Of a stretch of 64,000 nt of DNA, positions 22,926 to 35,511 are shown in pieces. Every line of letters begins with the position of its first letter. Within the stretch, counting starts at the first letter, position 1. The translations under genes and the position numbers were made by a program. The DNA comes from Coffea arabica. Taxonomy: Eukaryota; Streptophyta; Magnoliopsida; Gentianales; Rubiaceae. The notes below the pieces were generated by a model. It was not told the DNA's origin, did not search any database, and was given only the letters and a program-made list of their open reading frames with translations. The DNA lies in NCBI RefSeq assembly GCF_036785885.1, contig NC_092316.1, positions 49,857,001-49,921,000 on the forward strand, written 5' to 3'.

Positions 22926-25097
22926 CTACTGATTTTCAGTCTGGCTAATGGATGTATATGACGGCCTTATGGACGTACAATAAATTAATGCCTAAAGTGT
23001 AGATTTGGGCACATAGTTTGCTCCCTGGCCTTTTGATTTCTGTTCATAGCTAACCAATTAATTAAGAGGCATATTCTAGATTGAATACAAACGAAATAAT
23101 TCATTCTCCTGAAATTTTTACACTTGCCGCAAGGAAGACTAACAAAACAAAACCTTGAGGCATAGTTTAGGAGTTTAGGATACAAAAGCAAGGAGGAAAA
23201 GCCTTGGTCATTATATTTATAATTTTTTGGAGAGAAAATTTCACCAAGTAAAAAGTCTTTTAAAAAATAACCCCAAAATTTCTTTACTTCTACAGTTCTT
23301 TCATTACAGACCATCCAAACTAGTTGTCACTCCACATTATCTTTGGACTTCCAAAAAAAAAAAAAGGAAAAGTATTTGTTACTTTTGGTACAAAGGGTGC
23401 TAAATTTACTTTGGCTTTTCTAAATTTACACTTTAAATATATAGATGCTTTTTTTTTTAAGTAGGGCATCTTGACTTTAAATATATAGATGACTATTGAC
23501 TTGTACGGTAAATATTACCATTTTTTTAAAGTATGCATTAAAAATAAATTACTGGATTTAGCATTTCCCTTATATAATCCACGAGTTATGTTTCTTAATG
23601 AGTTTTTGGGCTGAATACGTTCTCGTCTAAGTTGGCTTATGGACGAACATGAAACTTTGAGAATGAACTTGATTATGAAGCAAAAATCTGAAGAGAACCA
23701 TCTGTTTTCGAGTACAAATGCTATTTGTTTGGCAAACGATATTGACAGAGCAATTATTTTCTTGGCAAAGCAAAATTTTACAAATATCAAGATTACCTTC
23801 AATCAATCAACTTTATATACGCTCATTGATTTTTCTATACACTAATCACTGCTCTTTTTTCTCTCTAATTAAGTATTTTATGTTATGGTCTCTCACTCTC
23901 CCCTCGGCCCCCCTATTATTCTTCTCTCTCTCTCTTGCACTCACATTGATTGATCAATTATTTTTTATAATTATATAACCTAGTTTGGTGATAATCTTTA
24001 TAGAAATTTTTTTGCTTCAACAAGCTCTTGTTATTCAAATCTAACACTTTTATTCAACTTTTTTAAAACATGATTCAACTCCAACAAATTTCGGTTTAAA
24101 ATGATTTCTGTTATGATGCCATTGTAACTCAATGCTTTAGTATATTTAAAAATTTTTTTGACATGCAACATGTATTTTTCCTTTAAATTTTGCTTGTTTA
24201 TCGTACCTTTGAACAACTAATACTATTAAAATTTTTACTACATTTTCCACTTTTATACTAGACATGTAAATCTTGGCTTCTATTAAGTACTCATATTTGT
24301 CATGTAAGCTTTGGTTTCTATCAAGTAGTCATATTCTCTTATACATTACATTACGTTGTATATTTCACCCGTCCTCGCTTCTTAAATTCCAATATTCCCT
24401 TGCTAAAAAAAATCCTTTTATATTCCTTAAAGATTGAAGGAAAAGTAAAGCTATTTATTTTTGGGTTATTTTCATTTTTAGCCTATTGTTTGAGTTAAAT
24501 ATATAGATGACTATTGACTTGTATTGTAAATATTAACATTTTTATAAAGTATGGATAAAGAATAGATGACCGGATTTAGCATTTCCCTCATATAATCCAG
24601 GAGTTATGTTTCTCAATGAGTTTTTGGGCTGAATACGTTCTTTGTTGCAAAAATGAAACTTTAAGAATGGACTTGATTTTGCGTAAAAATTTAAAGAGAA
24701 CTGTCTGTTTTTTAAGTAAAAATGCCATCTGTTTTGATACCCATTTTGTTGCAAAAAATTTTCACTCTCACAGTAAACAGTCTTCAATCATCTTTTCATT
24801 TTTAAATTATATTTTTGTCTCACATATATCGTGTCACAAAAAATAAAATATTATAGTATTATTCTAAAAAGTTTTTCCAAATAATCTTCGATTCAAGTCA
24901 TGGAAAACTTTTGAGATAGCAACATGCGCAAAACAGATTTACCAGAAAATATTGCAAGATTATAAGATTGAGAATAAAAAAAAAAAAGCTTTATGAGAAC
25001 TTCTCCTACGCAATTTTTTTTTTGGTCAATGGTCAACTTCTCCTACGCAATTGATTTACCTGATTTCCTTCATTTCTTTTTGGGCCTACCAGGGTAT
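22926..25097. other. intergenic, AT-rich, with a dispersed direct repeat
   Basis: No gene is seen. Two direct copies of a roughly 300-bp sequence begin at 23477 and 24495 (TTAAATATATAGATGACTAT) and share GGATTTAGCATTTCCC and GAGTTTTTGGGCTGAATACG. They are about 85% alike by eye. They could be terminal repeats of a small non-autonomous element, but no TG...CA ends or TSD were found. Confidence 0.5.
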
Positions 25098-25198
25098 AGG
25101 TGGCAAATCAACCCATTTAATTAAATTTATCCATACTCGTCCGTGAATAGATGGATATGGATATTTTAAATTTTTGTACATGGGTATAAATGGATTAC

Positions 25199-25455
25199 TG
25201 TCAGGGACACCAGATAATTCGACTATCTAGTGTGGAGATTAGAAGGAAGAATTAGAGAAGAGAGGCAGAAGAGGGAAGGAGAGAAGATTGAAGAGAGAGA
25301 AAGAATAGAAATTGTTATTTTTTCAAAAATGTTGTTATTACAATTAATGGTGGTCCCCACCTTTATAACAACCTGATTTTGGTTGTTAATCCTAACTGAC
25401 TGAATACTCACCACTAAACTACATCGTTTTGATTGCAATTAATCCAAGCCTGACA
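25199..25455 (-). repeat. 3' LTR of the Ty3/gypsy element
   Basis: 257 bp, bounded by TG and CA and similar throughout to 30124-30387. It is the 3' LTR because the coding strand is minus. The polypurine tract lies immediately to its right (25456-25470). Confidence 0.95.
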
Positions 25456-25483
25456 ATTCCCTACCCATAAAACAGACTCGTCC

Positions 25484-28400
25484 TCAAGTCTGAAATTCAG
25501 AGAATTGATGTTCAACAGAAGACTTGTCCTCCCAAGATGCCTCCTCATAATCCAAGTGATTCCATTTAATCAAAAACTGAATAACTGGCTTTGCATCTCG
25601 CATAATAACCCTCCTTTTCAGAATTACTTCTGGCTTTAATGGACATTGATCCTGAAAGTCTAATTCTGGTAGGGCAATGGAGCTGCCCTACATTGGCCCC
25701 AATTTCTTCTTAAGTAAAGACACATGGAACACTGGATGTAGTTTGGAGTCTGCTGGAAGCTTAAGTCTATAGGCTACTGCCCCCACCTTCTGCTCAATCG
25801 GGAATGGCTTGTAATACTTAGTTGCTAATTTGAGACATTTCCTGATAGCCACAGTCTGTTGTCTGTAGGGTTGGAGCTTTAAAAACACCCAATCCCCCAC
25901 AGAGAACTCCCTTTCAGATCTGTGATGATCAGCATACTGTTTTATCCTTTGTTGAGCCTTGGTCAAGTTCTCCTTGATGCAGTTGGATATCTTGATCCTT
26001 TCCTGCACCATGTTAGAAACTGCAGGAATCATGGAGTCTAAATACGGTCCCATTGGTAAATGTAATGGCCTGTATCCAAACAAGGCTTCAAAAAGGGTCA
26101 TTCCCAGACTTGAATGGTAGGTGGAATTGTACCACCACTCAACCAGAGATAACCACCTGCCCCACTGGGAAGAAAGCTCTCCAGTCATATACCTCAGGTA
26201 GTTTTCCAAACATTGGTTGAGTCTTTCACTCTAACCATCAGTCTGAGAATGGTAGGATGAAGAGTAATGTAGCTCAGTCCCAACTAACTTGAAAAGCTCT
26301 TTCCAGAACTTGCTGGTGAAGATTTTGTCCCTATCAGTGATGATAGACTCTGGTAGGCCATGTAGCTTATAGATGTTATCCAGAAAAGCTTGAGCAACCT
26401 CCTTTGCTGTGAATGGATGTGTCAATCTGATGAAATGACCAAACTTGGTGAATCTGTCAATAACTACTAGTATAGTATCATAGCCTTGTGACTTAGGCAA
26501 TTTCTCGATGAAATCCATAGCAATGTGAGACCATGCCTACTTAGGTACAGAGAGTGGTTGCAGCAATCTGGGATAAGGAACATTTTCAGACTTGTTCCTT
26601 TGACAGACATCACACTTCTGTACAAAGGACACCACTTCTTGCCTTATGCCTGGCCAGTAGAATAAGTTCCTAATTTTCTGCCAGCAATTCCTCTGGCCTG
26701 AGTGACCACCTATTGCTGAAGCATGTAAGGCCCGTATAACTTGCTCTCTGATGTTCCCTGCCTCTCCAACATAGATCCTACCCTGGTATTTCAATATTCC
26801 ATCCACCAGCGTATAGTCATTGTGAGAGTTGGGATCTAGCACTAGTTTAGCTATAATGTCTTGGTAGTGAGTGTCATCCTCATAACTTTTTTGCAACTCT
26901 GCAATCCAGCCAGGCTTGACAGAAGTAAGAGCCATACAAGAGCTCAGTGCAGCTTTATGTATAACTTCATGTATCCTAAACAATGCATCAGCCACCTGGT
27001 TTCATTACCTTTTTTGTACTGTATCACATAGTCCAACCCCAGAAGCTTAGTCATCCACTTATGTTGAAATGCAGTGTTCAATTTCTGATCCAACATATAC
27101 TTCAGAGACTAGTGGTCAGTTCTAATGATGAAATGATTCCCAACCAAGTAGTGCCTCCATTTAGTAACTGCCATTACTAGAGCAAGGAGTTCTTTTTCAT
27201 ACACTGATAATCCCAAGTTCTTAGCTGAGAGTGTCTTGCTTAAGAAGGCAATAGGGTGCATCAGAACTGCCCCTATACCTCCTCTACTGGCATCTGTCTC
27301 TACTACAAAAGACTTCTTGAAATCTGGCAACTGAAGAACAGGAGCTGAGCATATCAGTTTCTTAAGTTGATCAAAAGAATTTTGTGCCTGCATATTCCAT
27401 TTGAAGCTATCCTTTCTGAGCAATTCAGTAAGTGGCTTGCAGACAAGCCCATAATGCTTTATAAACCTTCTATAATATCCTGTCAGTCCCAAAAAACCTC
27501 TCAGTTCCTTAACAGTTTGTGGTATGGGCTATTGCAGAATGCTTTTGACCTTGGAATCATCCATAGTGACCCCCTGTTCAGTAATGGTATGCCCCAGGTA
27601 GTCCACTTGGTCTGGGCAAAGTCACACTTGGATTTCTTCACGTATAGTTGATTACTTCTCAGAATGTCAAACACAATCCTCAGGTGATGCACATGAGCCT
27701 CCACTATAGGACTGTATACAAGAATGTCATAAAAAAATACCAGAACAAATTTCCTCAAATAAGGTTGAAATATCTGATTCATCAGTGATTGGAATGTGAC
27801 AGGAGCATTTGTCAGCCCAAAAGGCATGACTAGAAATTCAAAGTGCCCACAGTGAGTTTGGAAGGCTGTCTTGAAAGTATCCTGAGGTTTCACTCTGATA
27901 TGATGATATCCAGTTGTGAGATCCAACTTAGTCTTAAGCACAGCACCTGTTAGTTCATCCAGTAGCTCATCCACATTAGGTATTGAGAATCTGTCCTTGA
28001 CAGTTAATTCGTTTAGCTTCCTGTAGTCCACATAAAATCTCCAAGTACCTTTTTTTTTTTACTAGCAAAATAGGGGAGGCAAAAGGACTATTGTTGCACT
28101 TGACTATACCTTTCTGCAACATCTCAGTAACTTGCTTCTCAATTTCCTCCTTATGGCAATGGGGTATCTATAAGGTTTCAATTTGAATGGCTGAGTTCCT
28201 AGTTTGAGAGGTATTTCATGGTCCACATTTCTACTGGGAGGTAAGTCACTTGGGGTCTGAAATACATCTTCATAATGTTGTAGTAATTCAGCTACTTCTG
28301 AGGGTATAGGGTCAGCTTCTCTTCCTTTATTCTGTGCTGAGCTCATTGCCATACACATCTGCTTCTTGTACTTTATGAATCTCCTTAAATCCTTTCTCCT

Positions 28401-30077
28401 GATTAGGTCCAGATCACAATCTTCTGCTCTCCCATGCAACTGAATCTCATCTTCCTCATGATGTAAGGATATTCTGAGCTGATAGAAATTGAATGTAATT
28501 GGACTAAAGTGTGTCATCCAATCCACTCCCAATATTATGTCCCAACCCCCAAGTTCCATTACTTTGAGGTTGAATCTGAAATTATGTTGGTTAATCCTCC
28601 AGTGCACATTAGGACAAATAGCATTACTAGTTACACACGATCCATTGCCCATGATACAGAAAAGGGCTGATCTACCCATTGATACCCAATATCCATGCCA
28701 ATGACCAACTCACTGTTGATGTAACTGTCTGAGCTTCCAGTATCCACCAGCATGAGCACCTTCTCCCCATCAAGGATGCCCACCAGTGTAATGGTTTTCC
28801 TTTTTAGTGCTTCAGATAATGCATGTAAGGACATCTCCATTGCCTGCCCAGGATTCCCTGTCTGTTCATCCTACTTCCCCAACTGCATCTTCAAAGGTAG
28901 ATTCCTTCTCTTCTTCTAGGAACATGCAGTTTGCATAGCCTACCTTGCACTGGTGGCCTATTCCATACTTTTCCCCACACTTGAAGCATAGTCTATTAAC
29001 CTTCCTATACTGCATTTCCTGTGTTGAAGGTTTCCTTGAGTCCTTGAATTCCTCTTGAGGGTTTTTGAACTTGGAATGTCTGAAATTGCTACTAGCAGGC
29101 ACCTTGTATGAGTGACTCCCAGTAGTTGGTGTATTACTCCTTGTCATTCCAAACTTATGCTCCCCTACAACTTCGGTAATGTCCTTAGTATTCCTATGTT
29201 AGATCCTGATTGACTGTTCCTGCCACTGTGAAATCTCAAATGCTTCTGTCAAGGTAGTAGGTTTAAGCATCCTGACCATAGGTTTGATTTCCTCTTTTAA
29301 TCCACTTATGAAACTGGAAACAAAATAGTTTTCATCTAGATTTCGATTCTTAGTCATCATCAGAGGTTTCAGTTCTTCAAACTTTTCCTGATATTCTCTC
29401 ACACTCCCTTCCTGTTGCAGCTTATTGAACTCTTCTATCACATCTCTGCAAGTACTATCATTGAATCGCCTACACAGTAAATCACTAAATTCTTCCCAGT
29501 CCAATTTAGGTTTCTCAATTTTTACCCCTTGAAACCACTTGTCTGCTCTACCTTCTAGATACATTTCAATGACCTCAACTTTCTATTCCTCAGGAACTTG
29601 ATAGTTCAAAAGATATTTATTACATTTGCGCAGCCAATCCCTAGGATTTGCTCCAGAAAATAACTGTAAATCAATTTTTGGAGGATTTGGAATCTGAAAC
29701 TTACTCCAGTCCTTCTTGAAGGTCTTCTGAACCTCCATTTCAACCTGTAGTCTCTGGTGAGCTAGAGGAGCAGGTAGAATTGGTGTTGGATCCACGTTCG
29801 CTCTTCCATCCTTTTCTGGCACATTATCTTTCCCCGTTGTTATCTTCATCAGTAGGCTGTTAAACTTTTGTTCCAGAATTCTATCAAGATTCTGTTCCGT
29901 TCCAGTGACCAGATTCTCCATTCTCTTGTTGCTTTCTTCGAGCTCTATTTTCATTTCGCTCCTTATTCGTTGTTGCTCCGATTGAGCTGAATGCAAGGAT
30001 TCTAGCAACTCCTGGAGCTTGAACTCCTATTTCTTCACTTGTTCCTCCAATGTTCGAAATCGAGTGCCTTTCGCCAT
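25484..30077 (-). pseudogene. gag-pol polyprotein of the Ty3/gypsy element, broken
   Basis: Starts at ATG 30077. Gag region to about 29200; zinc knuckle CFKCGEKYGIGHQC near 29000; aspartic protease LVDTGSSDSYI near 28750; RT near 28030-27500; RNase H ([15 protein letters not shown]) near 27330; integrase HHCC finger near 26750-26600; DDE core (VVIDRFTKFGHF, IITDRDKIF) 26500-26200; chromodomain (PEVILKRRVI, IKWNHLDYEEASWED) 25620-25510. In-frame stops: TAG 30027, 29583, 27109, 26537, 26231 and 25688, and TAA 29199. Frameshifts lie near 28870, 28650, 28130 and 27500. The RT active-site box reads FYDILVY, so one catalytic aspartate of the usual YxDD-type pair is tyrosine. Not able to encode active enzyme. 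Confidence 0.93.
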
Positions 30078-30123
30078 TGAATTTCAAAGCGAGCTCTAAG
30101 GATCGATAGATCTGGATACCAAT

Positions 30124-30387
30124 TGTCAGGGACACCAGATAATTCGACTATCTAGTATGGAGATTAGAGGGAAGAATTAGAGAAGAAAGAAGAGAGGCAG
30201 AAGAGCGAATGAGAGAAGATTGAAGAGACAGAAAGAATGGAAATTGTTATTTCTTCAAAAATGTCGTTATGACAATTAATGGTGGTCCCCACCTTTATAA
30301 CAACTTGATTCTGGTAGTTAATCCTAACCGACTCAATACTCACCACTAAACTATATAGTTTTGATTGCAATTAATCCAAGCCTGACA
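30124..30387 (-). repeat. 5' LTR of the Ty3/gypsy element
   Basis: 264 bp; the 8-bp difference from the other LTR is an extra GAAAGAAG-type unit. The primer-binding site follows on the minus strand at about 30110-30121. Confidence 0.95.
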
Positions 30388-30392
30388 GTTAC

Positions 30393-31842
30393 ACATCGTT
30401 GAAGAAGAGGAGTTTTGGATTCTTTATTGCCATTGTGCACTGGTTCTATAGTGTTTATCGAGCCTTTGTTTGATTTTGTAAAGTTTAAGTTAATCTATAA
30501 AATCACTTATCGTTTCGGAAAAAGAAAATATATAAATGGGTTACCCAATAATACCCAATAATAAATGGGTATTATTGAGTAATCCATCAAATTCAATTAA
30601 TCCATTTAGAATTATTTTCCCCAAATTTCTTCACTTTCCCCACCCATTTTTTTTTTTAGATTTTGCATTTTGTTATGATGTTAACTACTTTTGTTTCATT
30701 ATTATTATTATTTGTTAGTTTTATCTTGTCATTTTATTTTCTTTTAGTTTGTTAACCTACTGATTTTTCAGCATTACCAATTTATGATAAGTTTTAGCCA
30801 CTTTTCCTACCATTCCAAAATGAAATTTTAAATTTACACATAAAAAAATGTTAGGGGTTCAAAATTTTTGGATTAAATTTTTATGTTAATTTTTATAGTA
30901 CGTAGTTCAAATTTTTATATTCTTATTATTCAATTATTAAATAGTATGTAATTTTGCGACATAGAGTAGGGATAGAAAAAAAATTGGTAATTAGACTTAT
31001 TGAACATTATAAGTAAATTTTAAAATTAATGATGGATACAAAGGTGGTATAAATTGATAATTTAGTTTGCAAAAATAAATTTAAATGAGTTTACACAAAT
31101 TTAAAATAAATGGGTTATAAATGGATAATTGAATTACCCAATTCATTTTTTGACTTACTCATTTATACCCATCTAATTAAATGAATATAAATGAGTTGAT
31201 TCACTTATACCCATTATCCATTTTATTGAACTCACACCCATTTTGACACCTTTACGCTAGGGAAAAGGGGGGCATGGCAAGTAAACAATATTTTGCACTA
31301 ACTGTTGTGGTACTAACTCGCTTTTCAAGTTCAAGATAGTGTTTATTTGCAAGAAAAAATATCGAAAAGCAAAAGAAAGTTAGTTATTTTTTTCTTTCAT
31401 TCATGTTTTGGTTAGCGAAAAAAAAGACGAAAAATTTTCTTGCACTTTCTTTCACCTTCCTGCATTTTGTGTATTGCAAAATTTATAGGATTTTGAAGAA
31501 AAATACTTTCCTACATTTTGTATACTGCAAAATTTGTAGGATTTTGAAGGAAAAATTTTTAACGGCTATCACTAACTATCATCAACTTCCCATTTCTTGG
31601 TAACCAAACATAAACTGGAGAATAACTTTCATTTTTCCTTACTTCACTTCGTTGCACTTTACTTTCTCACGCAATTTTTGTTCTAATCAAACGGAGTGCA
31701 GGCGGTTTTAATTTTTCCTTTGAGTCCAGTGGAGGCCTGTTTAAAGTTCAAAGGGCTTTGGTACTTTTGTTAGTGACCCAATCGAGTATGGCTTCCCTTC
31801 ATTTTGCCTAATATTCTCCACGTCGTAGCCCACAAGCGCTTG
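30393..31842. other. intergenic, with a 51-bp tandem duplication
   Basis: No gene is seen. 31460-31510 and 31511-31560 are two copies of a 51-bp unit (CTGCATTTTGTGTATTGC / CTACATTTTGTATACTGC) with several differences. Around 31090-31250 the words GGGTATAAATGG and CCCATTTTGACACC occur inverted relative to 25098-25190, which hints that the gypsy element sits inside an older hAT-like element (see findings). Confidence 0.5.
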
Positions 31843-31975
31843 TTTGGATATCTAGAATTTCAAAAAAGATTTTCAAATTTTGTTTTGCTTATATCATACA
31901 CACAATTTTCACAAATATAACGTCACAAAAAGTGTTACAATAATTATTTCAAATAACCTCCCATCCAAACAACAC
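31843..31975. mobile_element. short MITE-like element with GTTTGGAT ends
   Basis: The left end GCGCTTGTTTGGATAT and the inverted right end CTAGTGTTGTTTGGATG are complementary over the GTTTGGAT core, enclosing about 110 bp. It is the same kind of structure as 20990-21135. No TSD was established. Confidence 0.4.
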
Positions 31976-33329
31976 TAGATATAAACCAAAATATTTTTAG
32001 ACCCAGACTGGTTCTTGATTTTTTTGATTCAACCAATTTAACCGGTCGGTTCACCAGTTCCTTGTTTTTATTAATATTTTAAAAATTAAAAAATGCTAAT
32101 AATAATAAATTATGTAAAATAAGTACAAAAAACCTAAAATGTAGAATTTTCTCCACGAAATGCATACACCATGCTATTTCAAAAGCAAAATCAATCAAAA
32201 AATTAATCATAATTTCTTTGAAAATGTAAAAAAATTAAAGAAAATTTAGAAAAAAATTCAATTCCATCTCTAACTTATCTAGTTTTGCAATGGCTTTGTC
32301 AAATCACCACCACCGTATCATCTCATCTTTTTTTTTCCTTAGGCATCATCCCATCTTCAATTGAAGATAATCATTTATCCAAAAATTTTCTCACATACTA
32401 TACATGTTTCAAAGGTTTCAGATTTACATCAATCTCATCATCATCTTCACGATATACAAAGTAAATCAATTTTTCACATCTAAGTCTTCTAAAATCTTTT
32501 CATTATCCTAAGTGTGTAAAGATAAAATATGAAATAATACCAAAAAAAAAACAGAAGTAGCAATAACAGTAGCCCTGCTGCGGTAGTGGTGGGGATGGCA
32601 GTAGCGACGTGAGTGGTAAGAGATGGCATCAGGTGCTTGTTGGCAGTATGGGTGTAAAGAATAAAAATAGCATGGTCACCAGAGAATAAGGTAGGGTTGG
32701 TGTTTCTTTTAGTTGATATAGATTTTTTTTTCCTATAAAAACCCTCAAGAAAGTTAATATAAACACATTTGAAAAGAAAATGAGATTTGGAGAAGAGAAA
32801 AGGAGGTGAAGAAATAGAGAAAAAAAGTTAGAGGAACAATTGAAAAGAGGAGTTAATAGCTGGTGACTTTAGTTTTTGGGTTTGTGTGATTTTATTACTT
32901 ATTTTACTTTTTAATAAGTTAAAAGTTAAAAAAACTGCAGTTTTCACAGTTCACCGATTTGATATCGATTTAATAGTTTTGATCGGTCTTGACCCTTTTT
33001 TCACATTGTTCGGCTTTTGTGCTCAACTAGACAGGGAACATGGTCAATTCGTGGTTCAATCAATCAAACCAACTGGTCTAATCCGATTTTAAAAACATTG
33101 ATATAAACATAATGCAGTCCAACTACTCTTTCATCTTGTAATATCTATACAAGTTAATTTTTTAAAATAAACAAACCACAAATTTATAATTTAATCATGT
33201 GGTCAGATATTTTTTTTTCTTCTAAAACTGGCATTTACACTCAATCAAGTTCAGATTCATCCTATTTGTGTCGATGTGCTTCAAATTTGAGGACAAATCA
33301 TGAATTAGCAAGCATATGACAGGAGTGAA
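31976..33329. other. intergenic; possible old Mutator-like element
   Basis: Around 32010-32070 (CAACCAATTTAACCGGTCGG) and, inverted, 33030-33100 (TTGATTGATTGAACCACG) there are loosely complementary ends enclosing a GC-richer patch at 32560-32700. The arms are too degenerate to define ends or a TSD. No gene is seen. Confidence 0.3.
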
Positions 33330-33650
33330 TAGAGTTGGAATAGTGCGTTACTCGAGTTTGAGTTCGATTTTATTTTAGTTTATTTGAGTTTGAGTTCAAG
33401 CAAGATTGGATCTTAACTAAATGGAGCTCAATTAACTTAATTGAGCTCAATCAAGCTCAAGTGGTACAGCTTGATGAGTTTTCAAACCTCACGTATAAGC
33501 CTCAAGTTCAAATTCATCAAATTATTCGACCTCCTTGAACTCGACTCAAGCTTAGTCAACACGAGTACGAACTCGAAGTTTGACAATACAATCACAATTC
33601 ACAGGAATAGCTAAATTAATCTCCGCTAGTTTGCACTCCTATTTTATACA
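33330..33650. repeat. CTCGAG-rich dispersed repeat, hAT-related fragment
   Basis: Dense CTCGAG/GAGTTCGA words, ending in TTTGCACTCCTA, like the subterminal regions of the hAT elements at 35937 and 57877. Likely a non-autonomous relative, but no matching 8-bp TSD was found. Confidence 0.45.
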
Positions 33651-34441
33651 TTTTCAAGGGGAAGATCAAAAGGTTAAATATCACTGTTTCACAATCTTAA
33701 GATTTTGCTCCTATATTGCTTGTATGCATTAAAAATCGATTCAAAGTTTAAAGTGATTATTTTAGTAACAATTGAGGGTTAATTCTAATAAACCCCTCTT
33801 GGACTTGCTTTTTTTTCACCTTGTCCCACTGAAGGTTCAATTGAACCAATGCACCCCTTATTCTATCACAATATTTCCTATCAAATGCAATTGGGTTGAA
33901 TAACCCATTTTGTGTTTGATTGAGTGTTTATGTGAATTGAGTCACATGATTATGTGAATTGACCGAATTATTCTGAAAAAAGTCTTTACCATTTTGTATG
34001 CCAAAAATATTCTTTGGTTGAATAGAAGCATGCATAAGAACTAGATGATGTGGAGTTATCATCTTCCTTATGTGAACTTCTTAAATTTTTAATTGACAAA
34101 TTTAAAGATCCTGAAAAACTTAGAAATCCAACTGCCTATTACCAAGAGTAACCAAAATCAAAGCCAGCTATTATCTACCATTAATTGGCATTTGGCTAGT
34201 CTTGGTTAAGGGCAATTGGATTTCTAGAATTTTTAGTCACTTAATAAAAAAGATGAGATAGGGGGAGTGTGAATAAGAAAATAGGAAATGCCATTTAACA
34301 TTTCCCCTTCTATTCTATAACTTTTATACAAGCTAAATTATGAAATAATATTTTTTTTGAAACTTATATGTGTACCTCAATGTGTTTTAAATTCATCCCA
34401 TTTGGTGGCTATGCTTCAAATTTGTGGACAAAAGAGACATA
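33651..34441. other. intergenic, nothing recognised
   Basis: AT-rich DNA with no supported gene, RNA or defined repeat. Confidence 0.5.
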
Positions 34442-34972
34442 ATATCTGTTAGGGGAAAACATCTCAAGAGAGTCCACCAAAGAACCCAATATGTAAGTCA
34501 GGAATCCAACTCTGATTCAAAAGTTTAAACTATTATGTCTTCGGCCTTTATTTACATATTAACCGCTTTTTTTCCATCTCTCGGGCCAATGTGGGACACA
34601 ATTTTTTACTCATGAATATAACAAATCTCTCCCTTCATGAGTAACCCCCACATTAAACCCAAATTTACAAACCTTTTCGAGCTCACTTTAATACTCAATG
34701 CAAGTTCACATTTATCACCAAGGTCACATTTTCTCTCAAACATGGATCCATTCTTTTTCAATATCCAAACTGTATTCTGGATCCCTGCCAATCCTTGATT
34801 CCTTGGTCTAATATCAACCAGACCTTCTGCCAAACCATGGCGCACCTGGTTCCTTGATTTCTTGGCACTTTGGTCCACCATCAAGAAGAGAATTTTCATC
34901 GGTCCAACTCCGAGAATAATGCACTTGCCCATGAGTAGCCCAATCTCACAATCTGAAACTCTGATACCAATT

Positions 34973-35511
34973 TGTTAGGATCCAAGCGCAGAATAAACAA
35001 CTATTGAGATATCAAGTGCACAATGATTTAATGACAACCAAACCACAAGTATGGAAGATAAACGACACATAATATTTAACGTGGTTCGACTCTACCATTG
35101 AGCCTACGTCCACGTAGAGAAACTCGTTCTTTATTATAAGAGGAAAACTATATACAAGAATACAACTTGAACCCAAACCCAACGCTTGTATACTATCTCT
35201 CATCTCCAATAACCCTCTCCCACCCTTATGTATAAGGCTACATGTTGTCCTTTTATGTGCCCCTTGTGTGTCTCTTTGTAGTATACCAACCCACCTATTT
35301 ATAGAGAACATTATTTGATCAAAATCCAAATAATAATAGGAAACCAATTTTAATTCCTAGATTTGTACAGAATAAGAAATAAGCTCTAATTCTAAACTAA
35401 ATAGAATATTCCTTAGCTACTACTTCAAGTAACTATAACCAATTAGAAAACTAGTTACTTTTACATAAAATAATAATTCTACCTAAAAGAAATTAAACCA
35501 ATTTTCTAACA
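34973..35511 (-). repeat. internal 539-bp LTR flanked by PPT and PBS (reverse of normal order)
   Basis: On the minus strand it runs from TGTTAGAAAATTGG to GGATCCTAACA and has copia-LTR-like words such as AACGTGGTTCGAC and a TATTTATAG box. It is preceded by a polypurine-like GCCAAGGTGAAAATTT and followed by TTGGTATCAGAGTTT, a primer-binding site. A single LTR with 3' internal sequence before it and 5' internal sequence after it is the layout expected of a 1-LTR circle or a tandem junction. A simple solo-LTR insertion is the alternative: the flanking AATT is only a 4-bp match. Confidence 0.65.

Larger units (their letters stand above)
25199..30387 (-). mobile_element. Ty3/gypsy chromovirus-type LTR retrotransposon (probable Reina lineage), defective
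   Basis: 5.2-kb element with LTRs at 25199-25455 and 30124-30387 (TGTCAGG...CTGACA). Five-base target repeats are ATTAC (25194-25198) and GTTAC (30388-30392), with one mismatch. It is transcribed on the minus strand. Beside the right LTR is TTGGTATCCAGA, a primer-binding site close to initiator tRNA-Met; beside the left LTR is a purine tract GGGTAGGGAAT. Coding order is gag, protease, RT, RNase H, integrase, chromodomain, the Ty3/gypsy chromovirus order. Short LTRs and small size suggest the Reina lineage (inference). The LTRs differ at roughly 16-18 positions plus an 8-bp indel, so this is an old copy. Confidence 0.95.

Noticed and set aside
34606..34932. 108-codon minus-strand frame in the 177-bp-LTR element
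   Set aside because: It extends into the 3' LTR and shows no gag or pol motif. It is treated as untranslated internal sequence.
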